A stretch of DNA of 64,000 bases from the NCBI GenBank assembly GCA_016699675.1, contig CP064985.1, forward strand, positions 3,906,001 to 3,970,000, written 5' to 3'. This stretch comes from Austwickia sp. GTDB taxonomy: Bacteria; Actinomycetota; Actinomycetes; Actinomycetales; Dermatophilaceae. Positions 38,831 to 47,184 of this stretch are shown here, one piece after another; position 1 is the first letter of the stretch; the number at the start of each line of letters is the position of its first letter. The position numbers and the translations under genes were made by a program. The notes beneath the pieces were generated by a model, which worked only from the letters and a program-made list of their open reading frames with translations, made no database searches and was not told the origin of the DNA.

Positions 38831-40551
38831 GCGACATTCCCCCGCTGCGGCAACGGCTGCGCCGCACCGCCCCGGATGACGGCGCCACGGTGCGCAGCAG
38901 CCGGCCCGCGATCCTGATCGGTGCCGCCGGAATCGCGCTGCTCGTCGCGAGCGCGTTCCTGTCCTGGACCTACAACCCCAGCCTTCTCGATGACCTGACG
39001 GTCTACGGGTTCCCCTCGCCCACCCAGGTGCTGCTGCTGGCGCTCGCGGCGTACGCCGTCATCCAGCTCGTGTTGCGGCTCCCGCGCGCCGACCGGTGGC
39101 GCCGGCTGTTCGGGCGGCAGAGCGGCCTGCGGCGGCTCAGCGCCGGGATCATCGCCTTCGTCGTGGTGGTCATGCTCGCGATCGTGGTCCAGGACAAGGC
39201 ACGCTTCGCAGCGCTCGACCCGGGCGCCTGGGTCGCCCTCGCCGGCGCCGTGCTGCTGTGGGCGGGGGCCCGTTGGCTGCCGGCGGACCAGCACGTCATC
39301 CAGGAGCACCACCGCTTCCCCGCGGTGGTCGAGATCCTCATCGTGGTGGGCTTCGTCGCGGCGTTGCTCTTCGGTGCGGCGTACGGGCTGGATCTCCAGG
39401 ACGGCGCCCTGCTGGTGGTCTTCCTCGCGTTCGTCGGGGCACTGGCCGCTGGCATGTCGGGCGGCGGCGTCTTCGACTGGTTGAGCATCATCTTCGCCCA
39501 CCACCGCACCGTCCTGCTGACCGCCTCGATGGTGGCGGCCATGATGTTCCCGCTGACCCAGAACGGGTCCGACGCCAACATGGCGATCGCCACGAACGTG
39601 CTGATCTTCGCCGCGACGGCGATGGGCCTGAACATCGTGGTCGGCCTCGCCGGGCTGCTCGACCTCGGGTACATCGCCTTCCTGGGCGCGGGCGCCTATG
39701 TCGGGGCGGCCCTGTCCGAGTCGGCGTTCGCCACGATCGGGGTCAAGCCGCCGTTCCTGCTCGTCGTCCTCCTGGGCGCGTGCATCTCGGCGACGTTGGG
39801 CCTGATCATCGGGTCCCCGACGCTGCGGGTGTCCGGCGACTACCTGGCCATCGTCACGCTCGCCTTTGGTGAGATCTTCCGGCTGTCGATGTTCAACCTG
39901 GACGGCAACAACGGCCCCAACCTCACCCGGGGCCCGAACGGCATCAACGCGATCCCCGAGCTGAACCTCTTCGGCTTCGACTTCGGCGAGACGCACACGA
40001 TCGCCGGGTTCGCGATCACCCGGATGGCGAACTATTACCTTCTGCTGTTGCTGCTGATCGCGTTCATCATTCTGGTGTTCACCCGCCTCAACAACAGCCG
40101 CATCGGCCGCGGCTGGGTGGCCATCCGGGAGGACGAGAAGGCCGCCGAGGCGATGGGCGTCAACGTCTTCGGGCTGAAGCTCTTCGCCTTCGCGGGCGGC
40201 GCGTTCCTGGCCGGCCTGGCCGGCACCATCAAGGCGCACGCGGACACCGCGGTGTCCCCGGACTCCTACCAGTTCCTGGAGTCGGCGTTCCTGCTGGCCG
40301 CCGTCGTCCTCGGCGGCATGGGCACCGTGGGCGGCGTCCTGGTCGGGGCCGTGATCTTGAAGCTGCTCCCGGAGAAGCTGCGCTTCTTCTCGGAGAACCG
40401 GCTGCTGCTCTTCGGCGTGCTGCTGGTGCTGATGATGCGCTTCCGCCCCGAGGGTCTGGTCGCCAGCAAGCGGCGCAAGCTGGAGTTCCACGAAGACGAC
40501 ACCGAGCTGGCCGAACGAGTCGAGCACGTGCACATGGAGGAGGTCAAGTGA
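38827..40551 (+). CDS. livM: Branched-chain amino-acid ABC transporter permease LivM with N-terminal extension
   Basis: 574 residues, well above the 300-430 usual for LivM. The permease core starts near residue 255 (NVLIFAATAMGLNIVVGLAG) and has GYIAFLGAGAYVGAAL, the LivM counterpart of the LivH motif. The first 250 residues add several hydrophobic helices (around 28-45, 60-78, 95-117, 130-146, 160-185, 190-208) with no recognised fold. The ATG overlaps the livH stop, which fixes the start. The C-terminus is charged, and its stop overlaps the livG GTG. Confidence 0.9.
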   Translation: MSDIPPLRQRLRRTAPDDGATVRSSRPAILIGAAGIALLVASAFLSWTYNPSLLDDLTVYGFPSPTQVLLLALAAYAVIQLVLRLPRADRWRRLFGRQSGLRRLSAGIIAFVVVVMLAIVVQDKARFAALDPGAWVALAGAVLLWAGARWLPADQHVIQEHHRFPAVVEILIVVGFVAALLFGAAYGLDLQDGALLVVFLAFVGALAAGMSGGGVFDWLSIIFAHHRTVLLTASMVAAMMFPLTQNGSDANMAIATNVLIFAATAMGLNIVVGLAGLLDLGYIAFLGAGAYVGAALSESAFATIGVKPPFLLVVLLGACISATLGLIIGSPTLRVSGDYLAIVTLAFGEIFRLSMFNLDGNNGPNLTRGPNGINAIPELNLFGFDFGETHTIAGFAITRMANYYLLLLLLIAFIILVFTRLNNSRIGRGWVAIREDEKAAEAMGVNVFGLKLFAFAGGAFLAGLAGTIKAHADTAVSPDSYQFLESAFLLAAVVLGGMGTVGGVLVGAVILKLLPEKLRFFSENRLLLFGVLLVLMMRFRPEGLVASKRRKLEFHEDDTELAERVEHVHMEEVK

Positions 40552-41456
40552 GTCACGCTGCGGAGCCCTTGACCCCCGACGCGACCGGTCCCGCGGCCGG
40601 TCCCGCAAATGGTCCCGGGACAGGCCCCGCCCCTGGTCAGGGGCGGGCCGTCCTGGAGGCCCGGGGCGTGACCATGCGCTTCGGCGGGCTGGTCGCGGTC
40701 AACAACGTCGACCTGACCGTCCGCGAGGGCGAGATCGTCGGCCTCATCGGCCCGAACGGGGCCGGGAAGACCACCTTCTTCAACTGCCTCACCGGGCTGT
40801 ACAAGCCCACCGAGGGGCAGGTGACGTTCGAGGGCGCCGTACTGCCGCCCCAGCCACGCGCGGTGGTGAAGGCGGGAATGAGCCGGACCTTCCAGAACAT
40901 CCGGCTCTTCGCGAACATGACGGCGTTGGAGAACGTCATGGTCGGCCGGTACTGCCGGACCACCGCCGGGCCGCTGACCTCGATCCTGCACGGGCCGAAG
41001 TTCCGCCGGGAGGAGGCGGCGACCCGGGCGCGGGCCAAGGAATTGCTGGCGTACGTCGGGTTGGCCGGCACCGATGAACACCTGGCCCGGAACCTCCCGT
41101 ACGGCGACCAGCGCCGCCTCGAGATCGCCCGGGCCTTGGCCACCGACCCCAAGCTCATCCTGCTGGACGAGCCGACGGCGGGGATGAACCCGCAGGAGAC
41201 CCGGGACGCCGAGAACCTCATCTTCAAGATGCGCGACTCGGGGCTCGCGATTCTCGTCATCGAGCACGACATGCGCTTCATCTTCAACCTGTGCGACCGG
41301 GTGCTGTGCATGGTGCGCGGGGAGACGCTCGTGGAGGGCACCGCCGAGCAGGTGCAGTCGGATCCCCGGGTGATCGAGGCCTACATCGGTACGCCGGAGT
41401 CGCTCGAGGCGCCCGACGACGACCTGCTGATCGCGGACGAGGAGGGCACCCGGTGA
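40548..41456 (+). CDS. livG: Branched-chain amino-acid ABC transporter ATP-binding protein LivG
   Basis: 302 residues. A Gly/Pro/Ala-rich tail of about 32 residues made of GPxxGP-like repeats precedes the ATPase. Walker A GPNGAGKTT, the signature region NLPYGDQRRLEIARAL and Walker B LILLDEPTAG are intact. The FRTFQNI-like RTFQNIRLFANMTALENVMV stretch is typical of LivG. GTG start overlapping the livM stop. Confidence 0.94.
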   Translation: MSHAAEPLTPDATGPAAGPANGPGTGPAPGQGRAVLEARGVTMRFGGLVAVNNVDLTVREGEIVGLIGPNGAGKTTFFNCLTGLYKPTEGQVTFEGAVLPPQPRAVVKAGMSRTFQNIRLFANMTALENVMVGRYCRTTAGPLTSILHGPKFRREEAATRARAKELLAYVGLAGTDEHLARNLPYGDQRRLEIARALATDPKLILLDEPTAGMNPQETRDAENLIFKMRDSGLAILVIEHDMRFIFNLCDRVLCMVRGETLVEGTAEQVQSDPRVIEAYIGTPESLEAPDDDLLIADEEGTR

Positions 41457-42181
41457 GCGACACCACGGCACCGGCGATGTTGGAGGTCAAGGACCTGGTC
41501 GTCGCCTACGGAAAGATCAAGGCCGTCAAGGGCATCTCGTTCACCGTCCCGCAGGGCTCCGTGGTGTGCCTCATCGGCACGAACGGCGCGGGAAAGACGA
41601 CGACGCTGCGCACGATCTCCGGGTTGCTGCCGCCCGCCAAGGGGTCGGTGACGTTCGAGGGCCAGCGCATCGACGGGGTCCCGGCGCACAAGATCGTCAC
41701 TCTGGGTGTCGCCCACTCACCCGAGGGCCGGCACATCTTCCCCCGGATGACGGTGAAGGAGAACCTCCTGCTCGGGGCGTACGCCCGCAAGGACCACGGC
41801 ATCGAGGAGGACCTGGCGGCGGCGTACGAGCTGTTCCCGATCCTGCACGAGCGCGCGGACCAGCCCGCCGGCACCTTCTCCGGCGGCGAGCAGCAGATGC
41901 TCGCGATGGGCCGCGCCATGATGAGCAAGCCGCGGCTGCTCCTGCTGGACGAGCCGTCGATGGGTCTCTCGCCGCTGATGATGCAGAAGATCATGGCGAC
42001 GATCCGGACGCTGCGCGAGCAGGGCACCACGATCCTGCTGGTGGAGCAGAACGCGCAGGCGGCGCTGACCCTCGCGGACCGCGGGTACGTCCTGGAGGTC
42101 GGCAAGATCGTCGCGTCGGGCACGGGCAAGGAGCTGCTGGCCAGCGACCAGGTGCGCAAGGCTTACCTGGGCGAGGACTGA
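41453..42181 (+). CDS. livF: Branched-chain amino-acid ABC transporter ATP-binding protein LivF
   Basis: 242 residues. Walker A GTNGAGKTT, signature FSGGEQQMLAMGRAMM and Walker B LLLLDEPSMGLSP are present, with the LivF-type SPEGRHIFPRMTVKENL stretch. It pairs with LivG to drive the LivHM pore. GTG start overlapping the livG stop (GTGA). It ends the livKHMGF operon. Confidence 0.94.
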   Translation: MSDTTAPAMLEVKDLVVAYGKIKAVKGISFTVPQGSVVCLIGTNGAGKTTTLRTISGLLPPAKGSVTFEGQRIDGVPAHKIVTLGVAHSPEGRHIFPRMTVKENLLLGAYARKDHGIEEDLAAAYELFPILHERADQPAGTFSGGEQQMLAMGRAMMSKPRLLLLDEPSMGLSPLMMQKIMATIRTLREQGTTILLVEQNAQAALTLADRGYVLEVGKIVASGTGKELLASDQVRKAYLGED

Positions 42182-42185
42182 GGCC

Positions 42186-42224
42186 GGTCGGGGCGCGGAG
42201 GCTAGGTCTCAGCGTCCCGACCGT
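42186..42224. terminator. Weak hairpin after livF
   Basis: An 11-bp stem with one mismatch (42186-42196 with 42214-42224) and a 17-base loop lies directly after livF, in the 141-base space between livF and the convergent Rieske gene. No T tract follows. Confidence 0.4.
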
Positions 42225-42322
42225 GTCGGGCGGGTGGGCTTCCGGTCGCTCCGGCCCGGGCCCCGCCCAGCTTGCTGGCGACCCCGTCGATCACCAGCTG
42301 GCAGGGCCCGTCGGCCCGGTGC

Positions 42323-42850
42323 TCAGGCGGAGGTGACTTTGTCGCCGTCCACCTTGATCTTCTGGACGCCGAGGCCCTTCGCCGACGGCCCGACCTTCAC
42401 CTCGCCTGTTGCCGGGTCGAACTCGCTGCCGTGCAGCGGGCACCGCAGGAAGCCGCGCGAGGACACCTCGCTGACGTGGCCGCCGGCGTGCGGGCAGTAC
42501 GTGCTCAGGGCCACGTAGCTTCCCGCTGTCGGCTGGCTCACGATGACGCCGGCGTCGGCGAAGATCTTGGACTTGCCGACGGGGACCTCCCCCGCCTTCA
42601 CGGCCTTGGCTATGGCCGCCTTGGCCGAGTCGGACAGGTCGGGCTGGTGGGTAACCTGTCCCCCGGCGCCCGCTCCCGATTGCCCGCCGCACGCGCCGAG
42701 CACGGTCACCGCGACGCCGGCGATGGTCACCGTCGCGGCGGCGCGGAGCACGGAGCGCCGAGACGGTACGTCGGGGTTCGCCGCCTGCCCCGATGCGAGG
42801 TCGGCCGAGGCGACGGCGACATCCGGTGAACCGTGGTGCGCAGAGAACAC
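42323..42850 (-). CDS. Rieske (2Fe-2S) lipoprotein
   Basis: About 175 residues. A twin-arginine-like signal (SRRSVLRAAATVTIAGVAV) ends in a lipobox-like LGAC. The globular part has CPHAGG and CPLHGSEFDP, the CxH...CxxH ligands of a Rieske cluster. It is likely exported folded and anchored outside, as an electron carrier of unknown partner. The GTG at 42850 is chosen because AAAGGAG precedes it by nine bases; an ATG at 42871 has no ribosome site. The open frame upstream runs into repeats and is not coding. Confidence 0.87.
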   Translation of the reverse strand: MFSAHHGSPDVAVASADLASGQAANPDVPSRRSVLRAAATVTIAGVAVTVLGACGGQSGAGAGGQVTHQPDLSDSAKAAIAKAVKAGEVPVGKSKIFADAGVIVSQPTAGSYVALSTYCPHAGGHVSEVSSRGFLRCPLHGSEFDPATGEVKVGPSAKGLGVQKIKVDGDKVTSA

Positions 42851-42990
42851 GAGGCTGAACTCCTTTGCCATGCGGCCGAGCGGCCGGCCTGAGGTGGTTG
42901 ACGCTTCCTTCACCCTACGTTCACCGCGCCGCCGCCGGGCGGCTGAGTCCGGCCCGCACGAATCCCGAGTCGGTTCACGCTGCATGTCCG

Positions 42991-43194
42991 ACTGGCGCCC
43001 GGTTTCCCCGACTGCCGCCCTCTTTCCCCGACTGCCGCCCTCTTTCCCCGACTGCCGCCCTGTTTGCCTCACTGGCGCCCTCGTTCCCAGCCGACGACCT
43101 CCGCACTGGCGCCCTCTTCATGGACTGCCGCCCTCTTTCCCTCACTGACGCCCCTCTTCAAGCAGGGCGCCAGTGAGGGAAACAGGGCGGCAGT
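42991..43194. repeat. Array of ~20-bp ACTGSCGCCC repeats with inverted units at one end
   Basis: Units beginning ACTGCCGCCCT or ACTGGCGCCC and ending in a TTTCCCC-like tail recur every 20 bases from 42991 to 43090. They resume at 43105, 43124 and 43144. At 43164-43194 two units appear inverted (AGGGCGCCAGT, AGGGCGGCAGT), so the end can fold back. The rest of the 462-base gap between the Rieske and DUF559 genes holds no visible gene. The same words recur at 46690-47052. Confidence 0.85.
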
Positions 43195-43312
43195 CGGGTT
43201 TCGGGGCACTGGAACGGGCACGCGTATCCCCACCCCACCCGACGTACGGCGCCGTCCACAGCCTGTCAGCGCGTGCGCACGCCATCGACGCAGGGCGACC
43301 CATGCTGGCACC

Positions 43313-44251
43313 ATGCGCGACACCGTCACCGGGATCCTCGCCGCTCAGGGCGATCTCAGCCGAGCTCAACTGGGCCGTCTCGGCGTGGTCGACGCCGAGC
43401 TGCAGGCCCTCGTCGGCGCGGGCGCCATCTGTCGGATCGGTCGGGCGACATACGGGCTGCCCCGCCGCGACGCCAGCCCGGAGGAGTCCCATCGGCGTCT
43501 CGCCGCCGCGGTGCTGGCCCGACACGATGGCCGCGCCGTCCTCAGCCATCACAGCGCGCTGGCGGACGTCGGGCTGCCGTTGCACGGCGTACCACTGACC
43601 ACGGCGCACATCACGTCGCTTCGCGGCGCTCGGTACCGCCGCCGGAGCGACCACGTCCTGCACGCGGCCGACGTATCCACCCGCTCTCTCGCTCGCAACG
43701 ACCCTCCCCAGCACGTCGAGGTTGCGCATGCTCTCGTCCAGACCGGGCTGCGTTGGGGTGCCGAGGCGCTCCTCCCGGCGGCCGACCAGGCGCTACGGCG
43801 CGGCATGGTCACGCGGTCGGGTCTGGCGAAAGCGATGGCGGACTACGCGCATTCGCCGGGGATGTCTCGGGTACGACCGGCGGTGGCCGCCGCCGATCCG
43901 CAGGCCGAATCGGTCGGCGAGTCGTTGCTCCGGTGGCAGGTCCTGCTCCTCGGCTACTCGGTCCAGACGCAGGTCGACCCGGGGTGCGTCGGTCGCTCAT
44001 ACCGGGTGGACCTCGCCATTTCTGGGTACCGGCTTGCGCTGGAGTTCGACGGCATCGAGAAGTACGCGCCGTGGCCTGAGCAACGGGACGAATCGGTACG
44101 TCGTGCGTTGCGCGCGGAGAAAGCCCGCGACGAGGATCTTCATACGGCCGGCTGGTACGTCATTCATTTCACGTGGCCAGAGCTGTTTCGTCCGGCCATC
44201 ATTGCCGCGCGCATCGAGGCCGCGATCACCTGGCTGACGCGGGCTGCCTAG
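43313..44251 (+). CDS. DUF559-type protein with AbiEi-like N-terminus
   Basis: 312 residues. The N-terminal 90 residues resemble the winged-helix start of AbiEi-type antitoxins (GDLSRAQLGRLGV, ICRIGRATYGLP). The C-terminal part resembles the Vsr/DUF559 restriction-endonuclease-like fold: an ES near residue 205, YRVDLAI, LALEFDGIEKY and RDEDLHTAGWYVIHFTWPEL. Such genes are frequent single genes in actinobacteria, and their function is not established. ATG 43313 is chosen because the frame upstream translates repeat DNA. Its stop is 20 bases before the IS21 insertion. Confidence 0.75.
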   Translation: MRDTVTGILAAQGDLSRAQLGRLGVVDAELQALVGAGAICRIGRATYGLPRRDASPEESHRRLAAAVLARHDGRAVLSHHSALADVGLPLHGVPLTTAHITSLRGARYRRRSDHVLHAADVSTRSLARNDPPQHVEVAHALVQTGLRWGAEALLPAADQALRRGMVTRSGLAKAMADYAHSPGMSRVRPAVAAADPQAESVGESLLRWQVLLLGYSVQTQVDPGCVGRSYRVDLAISGYRLALEFDGIEKYAPWPEQRDESVRRALRAEKARDEDLHTAGWYVIHFTWPELFRPAIIAARIEAAITWLTRAA

Positions 44252-44394
44252 CGCCGGAGGCCCCTTGGCTGTGTCAAGGGACAGTCGGAACTGCCCAGTG
44301 GCGGACATGAAAGCTGCCCGCTGACGGTCACGAGATCTGCCCGGTGGTGGCCACGGGATCTACCAGGGGGTGTGGCCACCACCGACCAGGGTGG

Positions 44395-45072
44395 TCAGTT
44401 CAACGGCTCACCCCTGACCGGCGAGTGCTTGGGTGGCCGGACGCTGTCGCCGCTGGTCTGGCAGACGTGGGCGTGGTGGGCAGTCGGTCCACCGTGGCGG
44501 TGGCCAGCGTCTTGGGCATCAGCTCGTCGACCCAGGGGTGGAGGTTCGGCTGATCGCGACTGACCGCTTCTCAGGCGGCGTCGCGAGTCTGAGGCCCCTG
44601 GGGCGCGGGCGGCAGCAGGCCGTCGGCGGGGGGCGGGCGGGTCCCAGGTGCCTTGGGGGACGCCGAGGTCTTCCAGGGTGAACCAGGCGACCTTCACCGG
44701 CCTCGACGGCTTGCTGGCCAGGCCTCCAGCAGAACGTCTTCCCGGGCCCGGGGCCGCAGACCACGAGGTCTCGCGGCGGTGGACCCATTCCAGGGTGCGG
44801 CGCCTGCGGGTCGGGACTGGGATCAGATGCCTGGGCGCCAGCGAGGTCTTCCCGGTGGGAAGCCCGCCGACGCTCGCCGGGGACAAGTGCGGAACGCTCC
44901 CGGCCGGACCTCCTCGGCGAACAGCGCCTTCAACACCTCGGCGGGCTCCCAGCGTTGGGCTTTCGCGGTTGCGACGACCTCGGGTGCGTGACGACGGATG
45001 TGCGGCAGCCGCACGGGCAACAGCTCCTCCAGTTCGGCTGGCAGGGCGGGCTACGCCGGCTCTCGTCGTCAT
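44395..45072 (-). pseudogene. istB: istB remnant (IS21 helper ATPase), multiply frameshifted
   Basis: Pieces in different minus-strand frames line up with IstB. They are an N-terminal PVRLPHIRRHAPEV with TAKAQRWEPAEVLKALFAEE, then ASAGFP, RTLEWVHRRE, a damaged P-loop DLVVCGPGPGKTF (normal CGPSGTGKTF), VAWFTLEDLGV, EKRSVAIS and a C-terminal HAHVCQTSGDSVR before the stop at 44395. At least four frame changes make it non-functional. IstB would assist IstA in target capture. Confidence 0.85.
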
Positions 45073-45112
45073 CGGGCCACCTCTCCCGTCGGGGTCGTGC
45101 TGGCCGACCTGT

Positions 45113-46443
45113 TCACCGGCGTGCCCATGCGCTGGTGCCCTGGGTCAGCGAGAGTCCTCGCTGGCCCGGTGCTCACCGGCTTCGGTGCTCGGGCGTGGTG
45201 GTCCAGGATCGGGACAGGTCTGCTTCGGCGAACCGGCCGGCGGCGGCGGGCCCAGTGCCCAGCCCTCGACGGGGTCGAACAGCCCAGCTGAGGGCTTCGG
45301 CCATCTGACGCACCGTGGTGTGCCTGCGGCGGCGGCCTCGATCAGCCACGCGCCCTCGCCCAGGTCAGGAAGTCGGACTCGGCCGGGTCTGCGGGCTGGC
45401 GGTCCAGGGCGGAGGCTGGGCGGAGTCTGTCATCGATCTTGGGGGCGGCGGCGGTGGCGGGCGACTTCAGGGGACCGTCCTGGCCGACGTGGACGATGAC
45501 GACCCACTTCCTCGCCGACCCATGGGCACGGACACCACCCAACAGGGGGGGGGGGACCGAGTACTGGCCGGACTCGAACATCACCATCGGGTGTTGCCCG
45601 GCACCACCCGGCCGGGTCATCGGGACCGGGCAGCGACCGTTCCTGGCGAGCATCTCGATCGGGCAGGACCCGGTGCGCTCGGGTGTTGACCTTCTCGCAG
45701 AACTCCACCGAGCTCGGCGAACGAGGCGTACCCCTCGCGCAGGTTGGTGTCCTGGGGACCAGGTCGGCCTTGCTGATCTTCACCGACGACTCGGTGCCGC
45801 CCTGGACGCCGGATCGGCCGGACGCAGGTGTGCCGACCATCAGTAGTGCTCGGCGAACGCCACCAGCTGCGGATTCCGCACCGGAATTCCGGCGATGTGC
45901 TCGACCGTGACGGTCTTCTCGTTGTCGGTCACACTAGGTCGGCACCCCACAGCCGCCGGAACGTCAGCCCAGGGCAGCGAACACCGGGGCATCGTCTTGT
46001 CGCGGATCCGACCCGGAACCGCGACCAAGCCAGCCAGGCGACGAACAGCACGGCGACAGGGGCCATCGCCTAGTCGACGCAACCACCCCCGGCTCAGTCA
46101 CCCAGGGACGGTGCCCCCACGTCCGGCCCGGTAGGACTTCTTGACCTTCGCGACCGCACGGCGGGTGGTGCGCTCCGACCCTCCGTAGCCCAGGGCGAGC
46201 AGCTCTCGTGCGCCACATCGGCAGGACCTCCACCGACCGCTGACCCCTCCTCGACCTTGGGCAGATACTCATCGATCAACATCGGCCGCACCGCCGCCGC
46301 CGGCAACTCCCCGCCGCCAGCACGGCGATCCACGTACCGCTTCACCTGTGGTGGGAGCAGCCAGCCAGCTCGCCGGCATCGCGCAACGAACCTGTTAGGT
46401 CGTAGGCATCCAACATTTCCATGATCTCCTCGGCAGACTTCAC
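45113..46443 (-). pseudogene. istA: istA remnant (IS21 transposase), multiply frameshifted
   Basis: The start region reads MKSAEEIMEMLDAYDLTGSL and continues to GCSHH, then shifts frame before VKRYVDRRAGGGELP and RPMLIDEYLPKVEE. Further on, VTDNEKTVTVEHIAGIPVRN, GGTESSVKISKADLVP, VMFESGQYSVP and VVIVHVGQDGP are recognisable parts of the DDE transposase. The end reads TQGTSAWARR and stops at 45113. A G11 tract at 45545-45555 is one of the break points. Non-functional. Confidence 0.87.
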
Positions 46444-46633
46444 TCTCCCTTCCTCGGGAGCGATAGGGCGCATCAGCACCGCTCATCGCACCCGAGGAAG
46501 GGGCCTCAACCGCGCAGGTCGGCGAGGCAGAGACGTCGTCGGGCAGATCCCATGACCGTCAGTGGGCAGTTCTCACGTCCGCCAGCGGGCAGCTTCGTGG
46601 CCGTCTCCGGGCAGTTTCTCGTGGCCGCCGACA

Positions 46634-46766
46634 TGGCTGCCTGGGCTGGACCTCCGCACGTCGACTCCGCCGCATCCAGACTCGGTTCGGGCCCACTGCC
46701 GCCCCATTACCCCCGCTGGCGCCCTTCTTGAAGAAGGGCGCCAGTGCCAGGAACAGGGCGGCAGTC
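46634..46766. repeat. 133-bp direct repeat, copy 1, containing a hairpin
   Basis: It matches 46920-47052 at a constant offset of 286 bases, with two mismatches (46715 and 46752 regions). It includes a perfect 14-bp fold-back, CTGGCGCCCTTCTT with AAGAAGGGCGCCAG. This is bracketed by ACTGCCGCCCC on one side and AGGGCGGCAGT on the other, giving a nested stem. The IS21 element is inserted at its left edge. Confidence 0.85.
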
Positions 46767-46841
46767 TGGGAAATGGAGCGGGATTGCCCAATCCCACGGC
46801 GCGAGTGCGGCAAACAAGGCGTCGACGATCCACGAAAATGA

Positions 46842-46915
46842 GGCGCCAGTGCCAGAAACAGGGCGGCAGTCCAGGAAGAGCGCCACTGCCGGCGATCGAG
46901 CGAAGCACCGGACGC
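46842..46915. repeat. Partial third copy of the hairpin repeat
   Basis: AGGCGCCAGTGCCAGAAACA through GGGCGGCAGTCC and onward to GATCGAGCGAAGCACCGG matches 47022-47091 downstream of copy 2, with few differences. It contains only the right-hand arm, so it cannot form the complete nested hairpin. Confidence 0.75.
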
Positions 46916-46919
46916 CCCT

Positions 46920-47052
46920 TGGCTGCCTGGGCTGGACCTCCGCACGTCGACTCCGCCGCATCCAGACTCGGTTCGGGCCCACTGCCGCCCCATTACCCCC
47001 ACTGGCGCCCTTCTTGAAGAAGGGCGCCAGTGCCAGAAACAGGGCGGCAGTC
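46920..47052. repeat. 133-bp direct repeat, copy 2, containing a hairpin
   Basis: This is the intact partner of 46634-46766. Its left flank, CCGGACGCCCC, also resembles CCGGAGGCCCC left of the IS21 element (44254-44264). Copy 2 therefore preserves the pre-insertion arrangement. No open frame in it looks protein-coding. Confidence 0.85.
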
Positions 47053-47120
47053 CAGGGAGAGCGCCCATGCCGGAGATCGAGCGCAGCGCCGGCGGGTGGC
47101 GGAACGGCCGTGGTACGCCG

Positions 47121-47160
47121 GGCGGGCGCGCCGCTTGGCTGCGACGGTCATCTTCTTGGG
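47121..47160. repeat. Remnant duplicate of the 3' end of uvrA
   Basis: About 40 bases here resemble the last codons of uvrA at 47193-47232, offset by exactly 72 bases (24 codons). On the minus strand it would read KKMTVAAKRRARPA, against KKATAAAKRRARQA in the gene. It lies after the uvrA stop and is presumably untranslated. Confidence 0.65.
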
Positions 47161-47184
47161 CACCTGGCGGCTGAGACCCCGGCG

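Larger units (their letters stand above)
44272..46633 (-). mobile_element. Decayed IS21-family insertion sequence with 6-bp target duplication
   Basis: A 2,362-bp element. Both ends begin TGTC (44272, and the complement of 46630-46633). Both carry several copies of a word like GAACTGCCC next to CTGACGGTCACGAG, in inverted orientation (44294-44350 and 46555-46626), as in the multiple terminal repeats of IS21. TGGCTG flanks it directly on both sides (44266-44271 and 46634-46639). Inside, on the minus strand, are broken istA and istB genes. The undisturbed target sequence is visible at 46905-46940. Confidence 0.88.

Noticed and set aside
42851..43072. N-terminal extension of the Rieske protein
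   Set aside because: It would translate the 20-bp repeats; a GTG with AAAGGAG at 42850 explains the start better.
42991..43090. Possible CRISPR array
   Set aside because: The 20-base units follow each other directly without unique spacers, and no cas genes are nearby.
44272..46633. Active IS21 transposon
   Set aside because: Both istA and istB are broken by several frameshifts, and the P-loop of istB is damaged.
46559..47068. Several small open frames across the hairpin repeats
   Set aside because: They translate repeat DNA on both strands, lack ribosome sites and show no family features.
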